NCBI GenBank assembly: GCA_026984935.1
Contig: JALSRD010000053.1
Coordinates: 1-57,664, forward strand
From: Desulfobacterales bacterium
GTDB lineage: Bacteria > Desulfobacterota > Desulfobacteria > Desulfobacterales > JALSRD01
Length of the DNA stretch: 57,664 nt
Direction: 5' to 3'
Of this stretch, positions 25,587 to 33,952 are shown one piece after another. How positions within the stretch are numbered: position 1 is the first letter of the stretch; each line of letters begins with the position of its first letter. A program made the position numbers and the translations under genes. The notes beneath the pieces are model-generated. The model did not search any database. It was not told where the DNA came from and saw only the letters and a program-made list of their open reading frames with translations.

Positions 25587-26951
25587 ATGGTGCAGCAGAC
25601 ATGTAAGCCAAAAACCTTTCGCATCACTACACTGGGGTGCAAGGTCAACCAGTTTGAGTCCGCCTGCCTGGTTCAGGATCTGACCGCCCGCGGCTGGCAG
25701 CCGGCAGACCCGGGGCAGTCCGCTGACCTGCACATCGTCAACACCTGCGCCGTTACCGGCAGAGCCTCCATGCAGTCGCGTCAGGCGGTGCGCCGCGCCA
25801 CGCGCCGCGACCCGGAGGCACGCATCGTCGCCACGGGCTGCTACGCCCAGACCCGGCCGCAGGATCTGCAAAAAATCGGCGGTCTGCAGGCCATTGTGGG
25901 CCATGCCGGCAAATTCAATCTGGCGCATACGGCAGATGCGTTTCTGTCGCCGCAGAGCCCCCTTCCCACCGTCAGCGGTACCGAGGGTGTGGACGCACGG
26001 CCCTTTGCGCACCCGACGCTGAAACACTTCAACCGGCGGACGCGTCCCTTTTTGAAAATCCAGGACGGCTGCAACGCCTTCTGCACGTACTGCATCGTGC
26101 CCTATGCCCGCGGCCGCAGCTGCAGCATGCCGCCGGACAAGGTGCTGTCGTCCCTGCAAAGCTATGCCGATGCCGGCTACCACGAGGTGGTCTTAAGTGG
26201 CATACACCTGGGCGCCTACGGGCTCGACTTGAACCCGCCTACGACGCTGCCGGACCTGCTGCGGCGCATCGCGCACGAAGCGCGGGTGGCGCGCGTACGG
26301 CTGAGCTCCATCGAACCCCACGAGCTGACGCCCGGGATGCTAGATCTTGTCGCCGACGGCACACGGTTCTGCGCACATGTGCATATCCCGCTGCAAAGTG
26401 GTGATGACGGCATCCTGGAGCGCATGCGGCGCCCCTACGACCGGCGCTTTTTCCAATCACTGGTGCATGATATCCACCGCCGCATGCCGCATGCGGCCAT
26501 CGGCGTGGATGTGCTGGTCGGCTTTCCTGGAGAAAGCCCGGCGGCCTTTGAAAACACGCGGGCACTGATCGAGGCCCTGCCGGTCAGCTACCTGCACGTC
26601 TTTCCCTTTTCAGCGCGTCCGGGCACTGCGGCCTACCATTTTGCCGACCACATCGATGCCGCCGAGATCAAGGCACGCTGCAGCGAGATGCGCAAACTGG
26701 GCCTGCGCAAACGCATGGCACTCTATCAGTCCATTCTGGGCCGCAGCGTGGAAATCCTCGTGGAACAGGAGCGCGATGCGCGGACCGGTTTTCTGAAGGG
26801 GCTGACTTCCAATTACGTTCCCGTGCTGGTGGACGGGCCGGACAAGTTGAAAAACCGACTCGTCCGGGTTGCGGCTCAGACACTGATCGGGCAGCGCGCG
26901 GTGGCCGGGCGACTCGATTCCCCGACCGGCGGCCTTCACCCCCTCGATTGA
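25587..26951 (+). CDS. mtaB: MtaB-type tRNA methylthiotransferase (ms2t6A)
   Basis: This 454-residue radical SAM enzyme methylthiolates t6A37 in tRNA. The N-terminal UPF0004 domain begins with TLGCKVNQFESA (the LGCKVN form typical of MtaB) and has cysteines in NTCAVTG and ATGCYAQ. The radical SAM cluster CNAFCTYCIVPYARG is near residue 160. HVHIPLQSGDDGIL and GVDVLVGFPGES are conserved core segments. A C-terminal extension of about 70 residues (VEILVEQ ... YVPVLV) is in the TRAM-domain position. It starts 77 bases after mnmA on the same strand, with AAAGG before the ATG. Both modifications need Fe-S or sulfur chemistry. Confidence 0.9.
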   Translation: MVQQTCKPKTFRITTLGCKVNQFESACLVQDLTARGWQPADPGQSADLHIVNTCAVTGRASMQSRQAVRRATRRDPEARIVATGCYAQTRPQDLQKIGGLQAIVGHAGKFNLAHTADAFLSPQSPLPTVSGTEGVDARPFAHPTLKHFNRRTRPFLKIQDGCNAFCTYCIVPYARGRSCSMPPDKVLSSLQSYADAGYHEVVLSGIHLGAYGLDLNPPTTLPDLLRRIAHEARVARVRLSSIEPHELTPGMLDLVADGTRFCAHVHIPLQSGDDGILERMRRPYDRRFFQSLVHDIHRRMPHAAIGVDVLVGFPGESPAAFENTRALIEALPVSYLHVFPFSARPGTAAYHFADHIDAAEIKARCSEMRKLGLRKRMALYQSILGRSVEILVEQERDARTGFLKGLTSNYVPVLVDGPDKLKNRLVRVAAQTLIGQRAVAGRLDSPTGGLHPLD

Positions 26952-27077
26952 CGCCGCCGCCATCGTCGTTATGTTATGTTGGGCGCCATAAGGCGGCAGT
27001 TCAGACGTCCGCCTGTAAGGATATGCCCCGGCAGGGGACTAATCACCAAAAAAACGATTGCCTATCAGGAGGAAGAT

Positions 27078-27707
27078 ATGGCCAAGCTACTTTGTATCCA
27101 GGCGTCGCCACGCGGCGAACGCTCTTTTTCGACTGCTGTGGCCGATGCTTTTGTGTCGACGTACCGGCAGACCCACGGCGCCGATGAAGTTCTCGTGCGC
27201 AACCTCTTTGACTGGCGCTTACCGGAATTCGACGGCTTGGCATTACAGGCCAAGTATGCCATTTTGCATCAAAAGGAGCACAGTGAAGCAGAGCGGGCCG
27301 CCTGGCAGGCGGTGACGGAGGTGACCGATGAATTCAAGTCGGCGGATAAATACCTTTTCGCGGTGCCCATGTGGAATTTTCATCTGCCCTATCGCCTGAA
27401 ACACTACATCGATATCCTGGTGCAGCCGACACTGACTTTCAGCTTTGACCCGCAAACCGGCTACCAGGGGCTGGTTACCGGCAAGCCGGCGGTGGTGGTC
27501 TATGCCCGTGGCGGCGAATACGCCGCCGGCACACCAGCCGAAGCCATGGATTTTCAGAGCAAGTACCTCGAAAGTGTGCTGACTTTCATCGGGTTTACGG
27601 ATATCCGCAGATTGGTGGTGGAGCCGACACTCTCGGAGCCCGAAGCCGTGGCCCGCACGAAGCAGCAGGTTATGGAAGAAGCCGCCCGCCTGGCGGGCGA
27701 ATTTTAG
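27078..27707 (+). CDS. azoR: FMN-dependent NADH:quinone/azo reductase (AzoR type)
   Basis: This 209-residue flavodoxin-fold protein matches the AzoR family. It has the N-terminal FMN phosphate loop IQASPRGERSFST, the isoalloxazine-binding segment VPMWNFHLPYRLKHYIDI near residue 97, LTFSFDPQTGYQGL and a second FMN loop VYARGGEY. Members reduce quinones and azo compounds by two electrons with NADH, protecting against electrophiles. AGGAGGAAG fixes the start at 27078. It follows mtaB and precedes the DUF547 gene by 57 bases, possibly as a separate unit. The physiological substrate is not readable from the sequence. Confidence 0.87.
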   Translation: MAKLLCIQASPRGERSFSTAVADAFVSTYRQTHGADEVLVRNLFDWRLPEFDGLALQAKYAILHQKEHSEAERAAWQAVTEVTDEFKSADKYLFAVPMWNFHLPYRLKHYIDILVQPTLTFSFDPQTGYQGLVTGKPAVVVYARGGEYAAGTPAEAMDFQSKYLESVLTFIGFTDIRRLVVEPTLSEPEAVARTKQQVMEEAARLAGEF

Positions 27708-27764
27708 GGCCCCCGTTTCCCGGCCCTGTGCCGCAGTATGTACCGCTGCCGAAGGGAACTCGAT

Positions 27765-28526
27765 ATGATGAACAGAAGCAGACACGCAACCGTTTGGCTG
27801 CTGCTGCCGGCCGCACTGCTGCTGTTTGCGGCAGTCGCCGCAGCCGACGCGGCAGCCGTTGACAACAGCGTCTATGCCGATCTTTTGCAAAAGTACGTTC
27901 ACAACGGGGTCGTCGATTACCGCGGCCTGAAGGGCGACGAGGCGCTGCTCGACCGCTACCTCAAGGTGCTGGAACAAGTGCCGGTCACCGAACTGTCGCG
28001 CAAGGCGCAGTTTGCGTTTTACATCAACGCCTACAATGCCTGGACGCTGAAGCTGATTCTAAGCGGCTACCCGGGTGTGAAATCCATCAAAGACCTGGGC
28101 AGTTTCTTCCAAAGCCCCTGGAAGAAAAAACTGGTGCGCATCCAGGGCAAGGTGCTGACCTTAGACGCGCTGGAACACGGCATCCTGCGGCCGCGCTTCA
28201 AAGACCCGCGGGTGCACTTCGCCATCGTATGCGCTTCCAAGAGCTGTCCGCCGCTGATATCCGTACCCTACCGTGCGGACACTCTCGATGTGCAGCTGGA
28301 TGCAGCTGCAGGCAATTTTATCAATAACCCCCAGGCCACCTATCTGAAAGGCGATACCCTGTATGTGAGCAAGATATTCAAGTGGTTTGCCGACGATTTC
28401 GGTGGGGACGTGCCGGGTTTCGTGGCCCGCTATGCCCGGCCGGATTTCAAAAAGCAACTGGCGGCGCGCGGCAAGCGCCTCAAGATCGCCTATCTCGATT
28501 ACGACTGGAGTCTGAACGGTAGGTAA
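27765..28526 (+). CDS. Exported DUF547-family protein
   Basis: This 253-residue protein begins with a cleavable signal peptide (VWLLLPAALLLFAAVAAADA) and consists of a DUF547 domain. Family marks include VDYRGLK near the start, FYINAYNAWTLKLIL, LDALEHGILRPRFKDPRVHF, and the cysteine motif CASKSCPPL. DUF547 proteins are widespread in proteobacterial envelopes; they have a papain-like layout but no proven activity. The paired ATGs at 27765/27768 follow AAGGGA. It stands between azoR and the pentose-phosphate genes, 80 bases before gnd. Function unknown. Confidence 0.85.
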   Translation: MMNRSRHATVWLLLPAALLLFAAVAAADAAAVDNSVYADLLQKYVHNGVVDYRGLKGDEALLDRYLKVLEQVPVTELSRKAQFAFYINAYNAWTLKLILSGYPGVKSIKDLGSFFQSPWKKKLVRIQGKVLTLDALEHGILRPRFKDPRVHFAIVCASKSCPPLISVPYRADTLDVQLDAAAGNFINNPQATYLKGDTLYVSKIFKWFADDFGGDVPGFVARYARPDFKKQLAARGKRLKIAYLDYDWSLNGR

Positions 28527-28605
28527 ATTTGCCGGCCTGGCGGGGGCGTGCTTTAGATGTGCCGGGACCATTCCCGCGCAGGCCACTGACGAGGAAGGAG
28601 CGTTC

Positions 28606-29532
28606 ATGAAAGTCGCCATGATCGGCCTGGGACGTATGGGAATGAATATGGCCCGCCGCCTGCTCAGGGGCGGGCATCAGGTGGTGGCCTACAACCGCAC
28701 GGCGCAAAAAACCCGTGAACTGATGGCCGAAGGCGCCGAAGGCGCTTTTTCCATGGAGGAAGTCGTCGGCAAGCTCGATGCGCCGCGCATCGTGTGGCTG
28801 ATGCTGCCGGCCGGCAGCGTGGTCGATGCGCATATCGGGCAACTCGGCGGTCTGCTGGCCGCCGGGGACATCGTCGTGGAGGGCGGCAACTCATACTACC
28901 GCGACGATCTGCGGCGCGCCGCGGCGCTTTCCGAACGCGGCATCCGGTACATGGACGTGGGCGTATCCGGCGGCATCTGGGGGCTTGAAAAAGGCTACTG
29001 CATGATGATGGGCGGCGCGAAAGAAACCTTTGCCGTGTTAGAGCCGGTTTTCCGGGTGCTGGCGCCGCCTGAAGGCTACCTGCACTGCGGTCCGGCGGGG
29101 GCCGGACACTTTGTCAAAATGGTGCACAACGGAATCGAGTACGGCCTGATGCAGGCCTACGGCGAGGGGTTCGAACTGCTGCAGGCATCGGACTATGCCC
29201 CGGACTTCGATTACGCCCGCATCGCGCATCTCTGGAACCAGGGCAGCGTAATTCGCTCCTGGCTGCTCGAACTGGCCGAGGATGCCTTCTCCAAAAATGC
29301 CGCCCTGGACGACATCCGGGGCCAGGTAGCGGACTCTGGCGAAGGGCGCTGGACGGTGCAGCAGGCCATCGACACCGCCGTGCCGGCAGAGGTCATCACA
29401 CTGGCGCTGCTGCGACGCTTTCGCTCGCGCCAGCCGGATGCATTCAGCGATAGAGTTGTGGCGGCGCTGCGGCGCGAGTTCGGCGGCCACCCCGTGGTGG
29501 CATCCGGTACGCCTCCGGACGCGGCGCAATAG
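28606..29532 (+). CDS. gnd: 6-phosphogluconate dehydrogenase, short (GndA/YqeC-like) type
   Basis: This 308-residue enzyme oxidatively decarboxylates 6-phosphogluconate to ribulose 5-phosphate. The Rossmann motif GLGRMGMNMA starts the protein, followed by VEGGNSYYRDD, the substrate loop DVGVSGGIWGLEKGY and the catalytic Lys region GHFVKMVHNGIEYG near residue 170. It is the short tetrameric type of about 300 residues, as in many anaerobes, not the 470-residue dimeric type. The cofactor preference cannot be fixed from sequence. GAGGAAGGAG precedes the ATG. It opens the oxidative pentose-phosphate operon, with zwf only 9 bases downstream. Confidence 0.9.
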   Translation: MKVAMIGLGRMGMNMARRLLRGGHQVVAYNRTAQKTRELMAEGAEGAFSMEEVVGKLDAPRIVWLMLPAGSVVDAHIGQLGGLLAAGDIVVEGGNSYYRDDLRRAAALSERGIRYMDVGVSGGIWGLEKGYCMMMGGAKETFAVLEPVFRVLAPPEGYLHCGPAGAGHFVKMVHNGIEYGLMQAYGEGFELLQASDYAPDFDYARIAHLWNQGSVIRSWLLELAEDAFSKNAALDDIRGQVADSGEGRWTVQQAIDTAVPAEVITLALLRRFRSRQPDAFSDRVVAALRREFGGHPVVASGTPPDAAQ

Positions 29533-29541
29533 GCATTGGTG

Positions 29542-31155
29542 ATGAACACTCAGACCCAGCCCCCAGGCGCCCGCGCCAGCACCCGCAGCGTGCCGTCGCA
29601 AAGCCCCGGCGAATTCTGCAGCACCGAGCTTCCCCGCGACCCCTGCAGCATCATCATCCTGGGGGCCACCGGGGATCTGACCGCCCGCAAACTGCTGCCG
29701 GCACTGTACGATCTTTTCCGGCTGGATTTTCTGCCCGACCCCTTCCTGATCGTGGGATGCGGCCGCACCAGCTGGGACGATGAGACCTTCCGTCACCGGA
29801 TGCGGGCCGCCGTGGAAAACAAGGGGCCGCTGGATGGGCGGAAATGGGAGCGCTTTGCATCCCGGCTGTTCTACCAGCCGGTGGACTACCGCTTGCCGGA
29901 ATCTTTTGCCAGGCTTGCGCACGCACTGCGGGAACTGGACCGCCGCCACGGCACGGGCGGTAACCGTATTTTCTACGTGGCCCTGCCGCCCGGCCTCTAC
30001 CTGCCGGTGGCCAGCGGCATCGGTGCCGCCGGGCTGGCCGCTGAAAGGGAAAACGGCAACGGCTGGATCCGTTTCGTGGTGGAGAAGCCCTTCGGGCGTG
30101 ACCTGGCATCGGCCGAGGCGCTGGATCGCGGGCTGCACGTGCATTTCAAGGAACGCCAGATCTTTCGCATCGACCACTATCTGGCCAAGGAGACCGTGCA
30201 GAACGTGCTGGTTTTCCGCTTTGCCAACGCCATCTTCGAGCCCATTTGGAACCGACGCTACATCGACCACGTGGTCATTACGGCCGCCGAGACGCTGGGG
30301 GTGGAGCATCGTGCCGGCTATTACGAACAGGCCGGCGTGCTGCGGGACATGTTCCAGAACCACATGATGCAGTTGCTGGCCCTCACCGCCATGGAGCCCC
30401 CCTCGATCTTCGAGCCCGACCGCGTGCGGGACGAGCGCGGCAAGGTGTTTCGTTCGCTGCGGCCTTTCGATATCGGCAGCCTGGATCGGCATCTCGTGCT
30501 GGGCCAGTACGCGGCGGGCGGGCTGGCCGGCCGGCCGGTGCCGGGCTATCGCCAGGAGCCCGGCGTGGCGCCGGATTCCGTCGTGCCCACCTTCGCCATG
30601 ATGAAAACCTATGTGGAGAACTGGCGCTGGCAGGGAGTTCCCTTTTACCTGGCTTCGGGAAAGCGCCTGGCGCGCAAGATCACCGAAATCGCCATCCAGT
30701 TCAAGGCCGTGCCGCTGTCCATGTTCCGCCACAGCCTGGGTGCGCACATCCCGCCCAACCGGCTCACCCTGAGCGTGTATCCCGAGGAGAGGATCACACT
30801 GACCTTTCAGACCAAGGACCCCGGCGCCAGGGTCTGCCTGCGCTCGGTGACCATGGATTTCAACTACCAGCAGAATGGTCATGGTCCGGTGTTGGATGCC
30901 TACGAAAAGGTGCTGCTGGACTGTATGACGGGTGACCAGATGCTCTTCTGGCGGCAGGACGGCGTGGAAGCCTGCTGGGCCTATCTGACACCGATCCTGG
31001 AGCGCTGCGAAGCCTGCGGCGATCGCGGGAACGGCCTGCACTTCTATGCCGCCGGCAGCTGGGGGCCCGAAGTGTTGCAGGACCTGCTCTCGGAGCGCAG
31101 CGTGCACACGAACCAAATTCCATGGGGCACCCCACAGCGGAAGGACATACCATGA
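29542..31155 (+). CDS. zwf: Glucose-6-phosphate dehydrogenase
   Basis: This 537-residue enzyme oxidises glucose 6-phosphate to 6-phosphogluconolactone. It has the NADP-binding ILGATGDLTARKLLPAL near residue 35, VEKPFGRDLASA, the active-site segment FRIDHYLAKETVQN near residue 210, and FEPIWNRRYIDHV. The usual DHYLGKE reads DHYLAKE here, a conservative Gly-to-Ala change. It is about 40 residues longer than E. coli Zwf, partly through a Pro/Ser-rich N-terminus (residues 1-30) that may not be structured. ATG 29542 follows AGG; GTG and TTG just upstream are alternatives. The stop overlaps the next start as ATGA, so downstream expression is coupled. Confidence 0.92.
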   Translation: MNTQTQPPGARASTRSVPSQSPGEFCSTELPRDPCSIIILGATGDLTARKLLPALYDLFRLDFLPDPFLIVGCGRTSWDDETFRHRMRAAVENKGPLDGRKWERFASRLFYQPVDYRLPESFARLAHALRELDRRHGTGGNRIFYVALPPGLYLPVASGIGAAGLAAERENGNGWIRFVVEKPFGRDLASAEALDRGLHVHFKERQIFRIDHYLAKETVQNVLVFRFANAIFEPIWNRRYIDHVVITAAETLGVEHRAGYYEQAGVLRDMFQNHMMQLLALTAMEPPSIFEPDRVRDERGKVFRSLRPFDIGSLDRHLVLGQYAAGGLAGRPVPGYRQEPGVAPDSVVPTFAMMKTYVENWRWQGVPFYLASGKRLARKITEIAIQFKAVPLSMFRHSLGAHIPPNRLTLSVYPEERITLTFQTKDPGARVCLRSVTMDFNYQQNGHGPVLDAYEKVLLDCMTGDQMLFWRQDGVEACWAYLTPILERCEACGDRGNGLHFYAAGSWGPEVLQDLLSERSVHTNQIPWGTPQRKDIP

Positions 31156-31889
31156 GTGCCCGCACACTGCAGCGCATTGGCATCGTGGCGGCCATCATCG
31201 CCGGCATCGTGCTGTTCAAAGTCCTGGGCCTCGATCGCTACCTGTCGCTGTCCTACCTGAAGGCTTCGCGCGAATCCTTCGCACAGCTCTATGCGCTGCA
31301 TCCGGTGGCGGTCATCGGCGCCTACGCGCTGATTTATGTCGTCGTGACGGCGCTGTCGCTTCCCGGGGCGGCGGTGCTGACCCTGGCCGGCGGGGCGCTG
31401 TTCGGCCTGCTGATCGGCACCGTGGTGATTTCCTTTGCCAGCACCATCGGGGCCACGCTGGCCTGTTTCATCGCGCGTTTTCTGCTGCGCGACTGGGTGC
31501 AGCGGCGCTTCGGCGACAAGCTTAAAACCATCGACCGCGGCATCCGGGAAGAGGGGGCCTTTTACCTTTTTAGCATGCGCCTGATCCCGGCTTTTCCTTT
31601 TTTCGTGATCAACCTGGCCATGGGGCTCACCGAAATGCCGCTGCGCACTTTTTATTGGGTGTCCCAGCTCGGCATGCTGGCGGGTACGATCGTCTACGTC
31701 AACGCCGGCAAGGAACTGGCCAAAATCGATTCCCTGAGCGGTATCCTATCCCCCAGCCTACTGATATCCTTCGTTATTCTGGGGTTGTTTCCGCTGGGCG
31801 TGAAAAAGGCCATGGCCTGGTACCGCAGAAAAAGCGGGCGGCAGACCGGCACGGAGACCGAAGGCAGACCGGAGAGCAAAGACGAATGA
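31152..31889 (+). CDS. VTT-domain (TVP38/DedA-like) membrane protein
   Basis: This 245-residue inner-membrane protein has about five hydrophobic segments and a VTT/SNARE-associated domain. The marks are TALSLPGAAVLTLAGGALFG, GATLACFIARFLLRDW and RLIPAFPFFVINLAMGL. Relatives are implicated in lipid scrambling and envelope homeostasis. It overlaps zwf by four bases upstream and pgl by four bases downstream (both ATGA), with AAGGA before its ATG. It is thus fully embedded in the pentose-phosphate operon, although no link between the two functions is established. The tail after residue 215 is charged and cytoplasmic. Confidence 0.87.
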   Translation: MSARTLQRIGIVAAIIAGIVLFKVLGLDRYLSLSYLKASRESFAQLYALHPVAVIGAYALIYVVVTALSLPGAAVLTLAGGALFGLLIGTVVISFASTIGATLACFIARFLLRDWVQRRFGDKLKTIDRGIREEGAFYLFSMRLIPAFPFFVINLAMGLTEMPLRTFYWVSQLGMLAGTIVYVNAGKELAKIDSLSGILSPSLLISFVILGLFPLGVKKAMAWYRRKSGRQTGTETEGRPESKDE

Positions 31890-32680
31890 AAACCGAAAAC
31901 CGGCGGCCGGCGCTTTGGATCGCTCCCACGGCGCAGGCTCTGGCACGCCGGGCGGCCGAAATGCTGTGCCGTGCGGCCGTGCATGACTGCCGGCAGCAAG
32001 GATACTGCTGCATGGCCCTTTCGGGCGGCACGACGCCGCGTGCCCTGTTTGCCCTGCTGACGGCCCAGCCGCGGGCGGCGGTTTTCCCCTGGCGCCGCAG
32101 CCATTTTTTCTGGGTCGACGAGCGCATGCTGGCTTACGACCACGAGCAGAGCAACTTCGGTGCGGCCAGACGCCTGCTTTTCGACCACGTTGAAGTGCCG
32201 CAAAGCAACCTGAACCCCATGCCCGTCGAGGTCGTTGCCCGGCGGGCAGCCGCGAAATACGAAAAGCGGCTGCGCGTTTTTTTCCGTGCCCGCGGCCGGA
32301 AGGAGCCGGTTTTCGATGTTGTGCTGCTGGGGCTGGGCGCCGACGGGCACACCGCCTCGCTGTTTCCGGGAGCATCCGGGAAGGGCGCCTCCGGCCGCTG
32401 GGTGCGTGCGGTGCAGGGCGGCGAGCCGGCGGTGGCACGCCTGACATTGACCGAAACAGTGCTGAATCAGGCCCGCCGGGTGCTCTTCCTGGTATCGGGC
32501 AGCGCCAAGGCGCCGATGGTCAAAAGCATCCTGGAGTCCGGCCGAACGGATCTGCCGGCGGGACGTATCCGGCCGCAGAGCGGCGATGTGACCTGGCTGC
32601 TGGATTACCGGGCTGCGGCGCTTTTAGATGAAAAAACCGTTGCAGCAATGCGGCCGCCGGCGGACGCTGAAGGCGGCTAA
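31886..32680 (+). CDS. pgl: 6-phosphogluconolactonase
   Basis: This 264-residue protein is of the NagB/SOL/DevB-type 6-phosphogluconolactonase family, which hydrolyses 6-phosphogluconolactone. Conserved segments are ALSGGTTPRALFALL near residue 45, the catalytic-region motif FFWVDERML near 74, DHEQSNFGAAR, and LLGLGADGHTASLFPG near 150. GGAGAG precedes the start, which overlaps the VTT gene stop. Metabolically it works between Zwf and Gnd, so this operon supplies the complete oxidative branch from glucose 6-phosphate to ribulose 5-phosphate. The C-terminal 15 residues are poorly conserved. Confidence 0.9.
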   Translation: MKTENRRPALWIAPTAQALARRAAEMLCRAAVHDCRQQGYCCMALSGGTTPRALFALLTAQPRAAVFPWRRSHFFWVDERMLAYDHEQSNFGAARRLLFDHVEVPQSNLNPMPVEVVARRAAAKYEKRLRVFFRARGRKEPVFDVVLLGLGADGHTASLFPGASGKGASGRWVRAVQGGEPAVARLTLTETVLNQARRVLFLVSGSAKAPMVKSILESGRTDLPAGRIRPQSGDVTWLLDYRAAALLDEKTVAAMRPPADAEGG

Positions 32681-32743
32681 ATCAAAAACGCCGGGACCGG
32701 GAGCGGCTGCAGTCTTGTGAAAACCTTTTATAAGGAAAATGAC

Positions 32744-33865
32744 ATGAACAATATCCAGGCACTGAATCAATTGGGGCAATCGGTGTGGTTCGATTATATC
32801 CGCCGCTCGTTCATCACTTCCGGTAAACTGCAATCCTGGATCGACAAAGGGGTTTCCGGTGTGACATCCAACCCGGCGATTTTCGAAAAGGCCATTTCCG
32901 GCAGCGATGACTACGACCGCGATCTGAAACGCCTGGCACGTGCGAACCTCCCGCTGGCAGAGGTCTATGAAACGCTTGCGCTGGAAGATATCGCCCTGGC
33001 CGCCGACACGCTGCGATCGGTATACGACGGCAGCCACGGGCGCGACGGCTATGTCAGCCTGGAGGTCAACCCGCTGTTGGCCGGCGATACGGATGGGACC
33101 GTGGACGAGGCCAAACGGCTGTTTAGCACCCTTGGGCGGTCCAACGTGATGATCAAGGTGCCGGCCACGGCAGCCGGCATTCCGGCCATTGCCGAGCTGA
33201 TCGGCAGCGGCGTCAACGTGAACGTCACCCTGATCTTCTCGCTGGCCAACTACGAGCAGGTGACCGGCGCATACCTCAGCGGTTTGGAGAGGCTGTCGCA
33301 GAAAGGGCCCACCGTCACCGGCGGGCATCCGGTCGACCGCGTGGCTTCAGTGGCCTCTTTTTTCGTCAGCCGCGTGGACAGCGCCGTCGACAAAGCCCTG
33401 GCCGGCAGCGGCGCGGAAGAGCTGGCCGGCAGGATCGCGATTTCTAATTCCAAAGTGGTTTACCGGCGTTTCGGGCAGATTTTCAGCGGCGCGCGCTGGG
33501 AAGCGCTGGCGGCTAAAGGCGCCGGGGTTCAGCGGGTCCTGTGGGCCAGCACCAGCACCAAGAACCCCGACTACCCCGACACCCTTTACGTGGACGAACT
33601 GATCGGCCCGCATACCGTCAACACCATCCCGCCGGCCACCTTGGACGCCTTTATGGACCATGGCAAAGTCGCCGAAACCCTGATGCGCGGCGTTGATGAG
33701 GCGCACCGCAACCTGGAAAGGCTGGCGGCCCAGGGGATCGACCTGGAACGTATCACCGATATCCTGCAGGTCGAGGGCGTGGCGGCTTTTGCCAAGCCTT
33801 TTGAAAAGCTGATGCAGCGCATCGCAGTCAAGCTGCAGGCGTTCCAACAGCCGCCACCGCAATGA
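32744..33865 (+). CDS. tal: Transaldolase
   Basis: This 373-residue enzyme transfers dihydroxyacetone units between sugar phosphates in the non-oxidative pentose-phosphate branch. It is the long type (about 370 residues, as in actinobacteria and cyanobacteria). The start is SVWFDYIRRSFI, followed by VTSNPAIFEKAI, the Schiff-base lysine in NVMIKVPATAAGI near residue 141, NVTLIFSLANYEQV, and LWASTSTKNPDY. AAGGA precedes the ATG. It follows pgl after 63 bases and is the last gene of the operon; the terminator beyond it serves the opposite strand. Confidence 0.92.
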   Translation: MNNIQALNQLGQSVWFDYIRRSFITSGKLQSWIDKGVSGVTSNPAIFEKAISGSDDYDRDLKRLARANLPLAEVYETLALEDIALAADTLRSVYDGSHGRDGYVSLEVNPLLAGDTDGTVDEAKRLFSTLGRSNVMIKVPATAAGIPAIAELIGSGVNVNVTLIFSLANYEQVTGAYLSGLERLSQKGPTVTGGHPVDRVASVASFFVSRVDSAVDKALAGSGAEELAGRIAISNSKVVYRRFGQIFSGARWEALAAKGAGVQRVLWASTSTKNPDYPDTLYVDELIGPHTVNTIPPATLDAFMDHGKVAETLMRGVDEAHRNLERLAAQGIDLERITDILQVEGVAAFAKPFEKLMQRIAVKLQAFQQPPPQ

Positions 33866-33886
33866 CACTGCACTCCCGCACGGGCC

Positions 33887-33928
33887 GAAAAAACGCCCCG
33901 CAGGCCGAAAAGGACGCATGCGGGGCGT
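33887..33928 (-). terminator. Intrinsic terminator of the solenoid-repeat gene
   Basis: On the minus strand ACGCCCCGC (33928-33920), an 18-base loop and GCGGGGCGT (33901-33893) form a perfect 9-bp stem directly followed by TTTTTT. It lies about 25 bases after the minus-strand stop. There is no T-run on the plus side. Confidence 0.8.
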
Positions 33929-33952
33929 ATAAAAGAAGATGGCGGACCGGCC

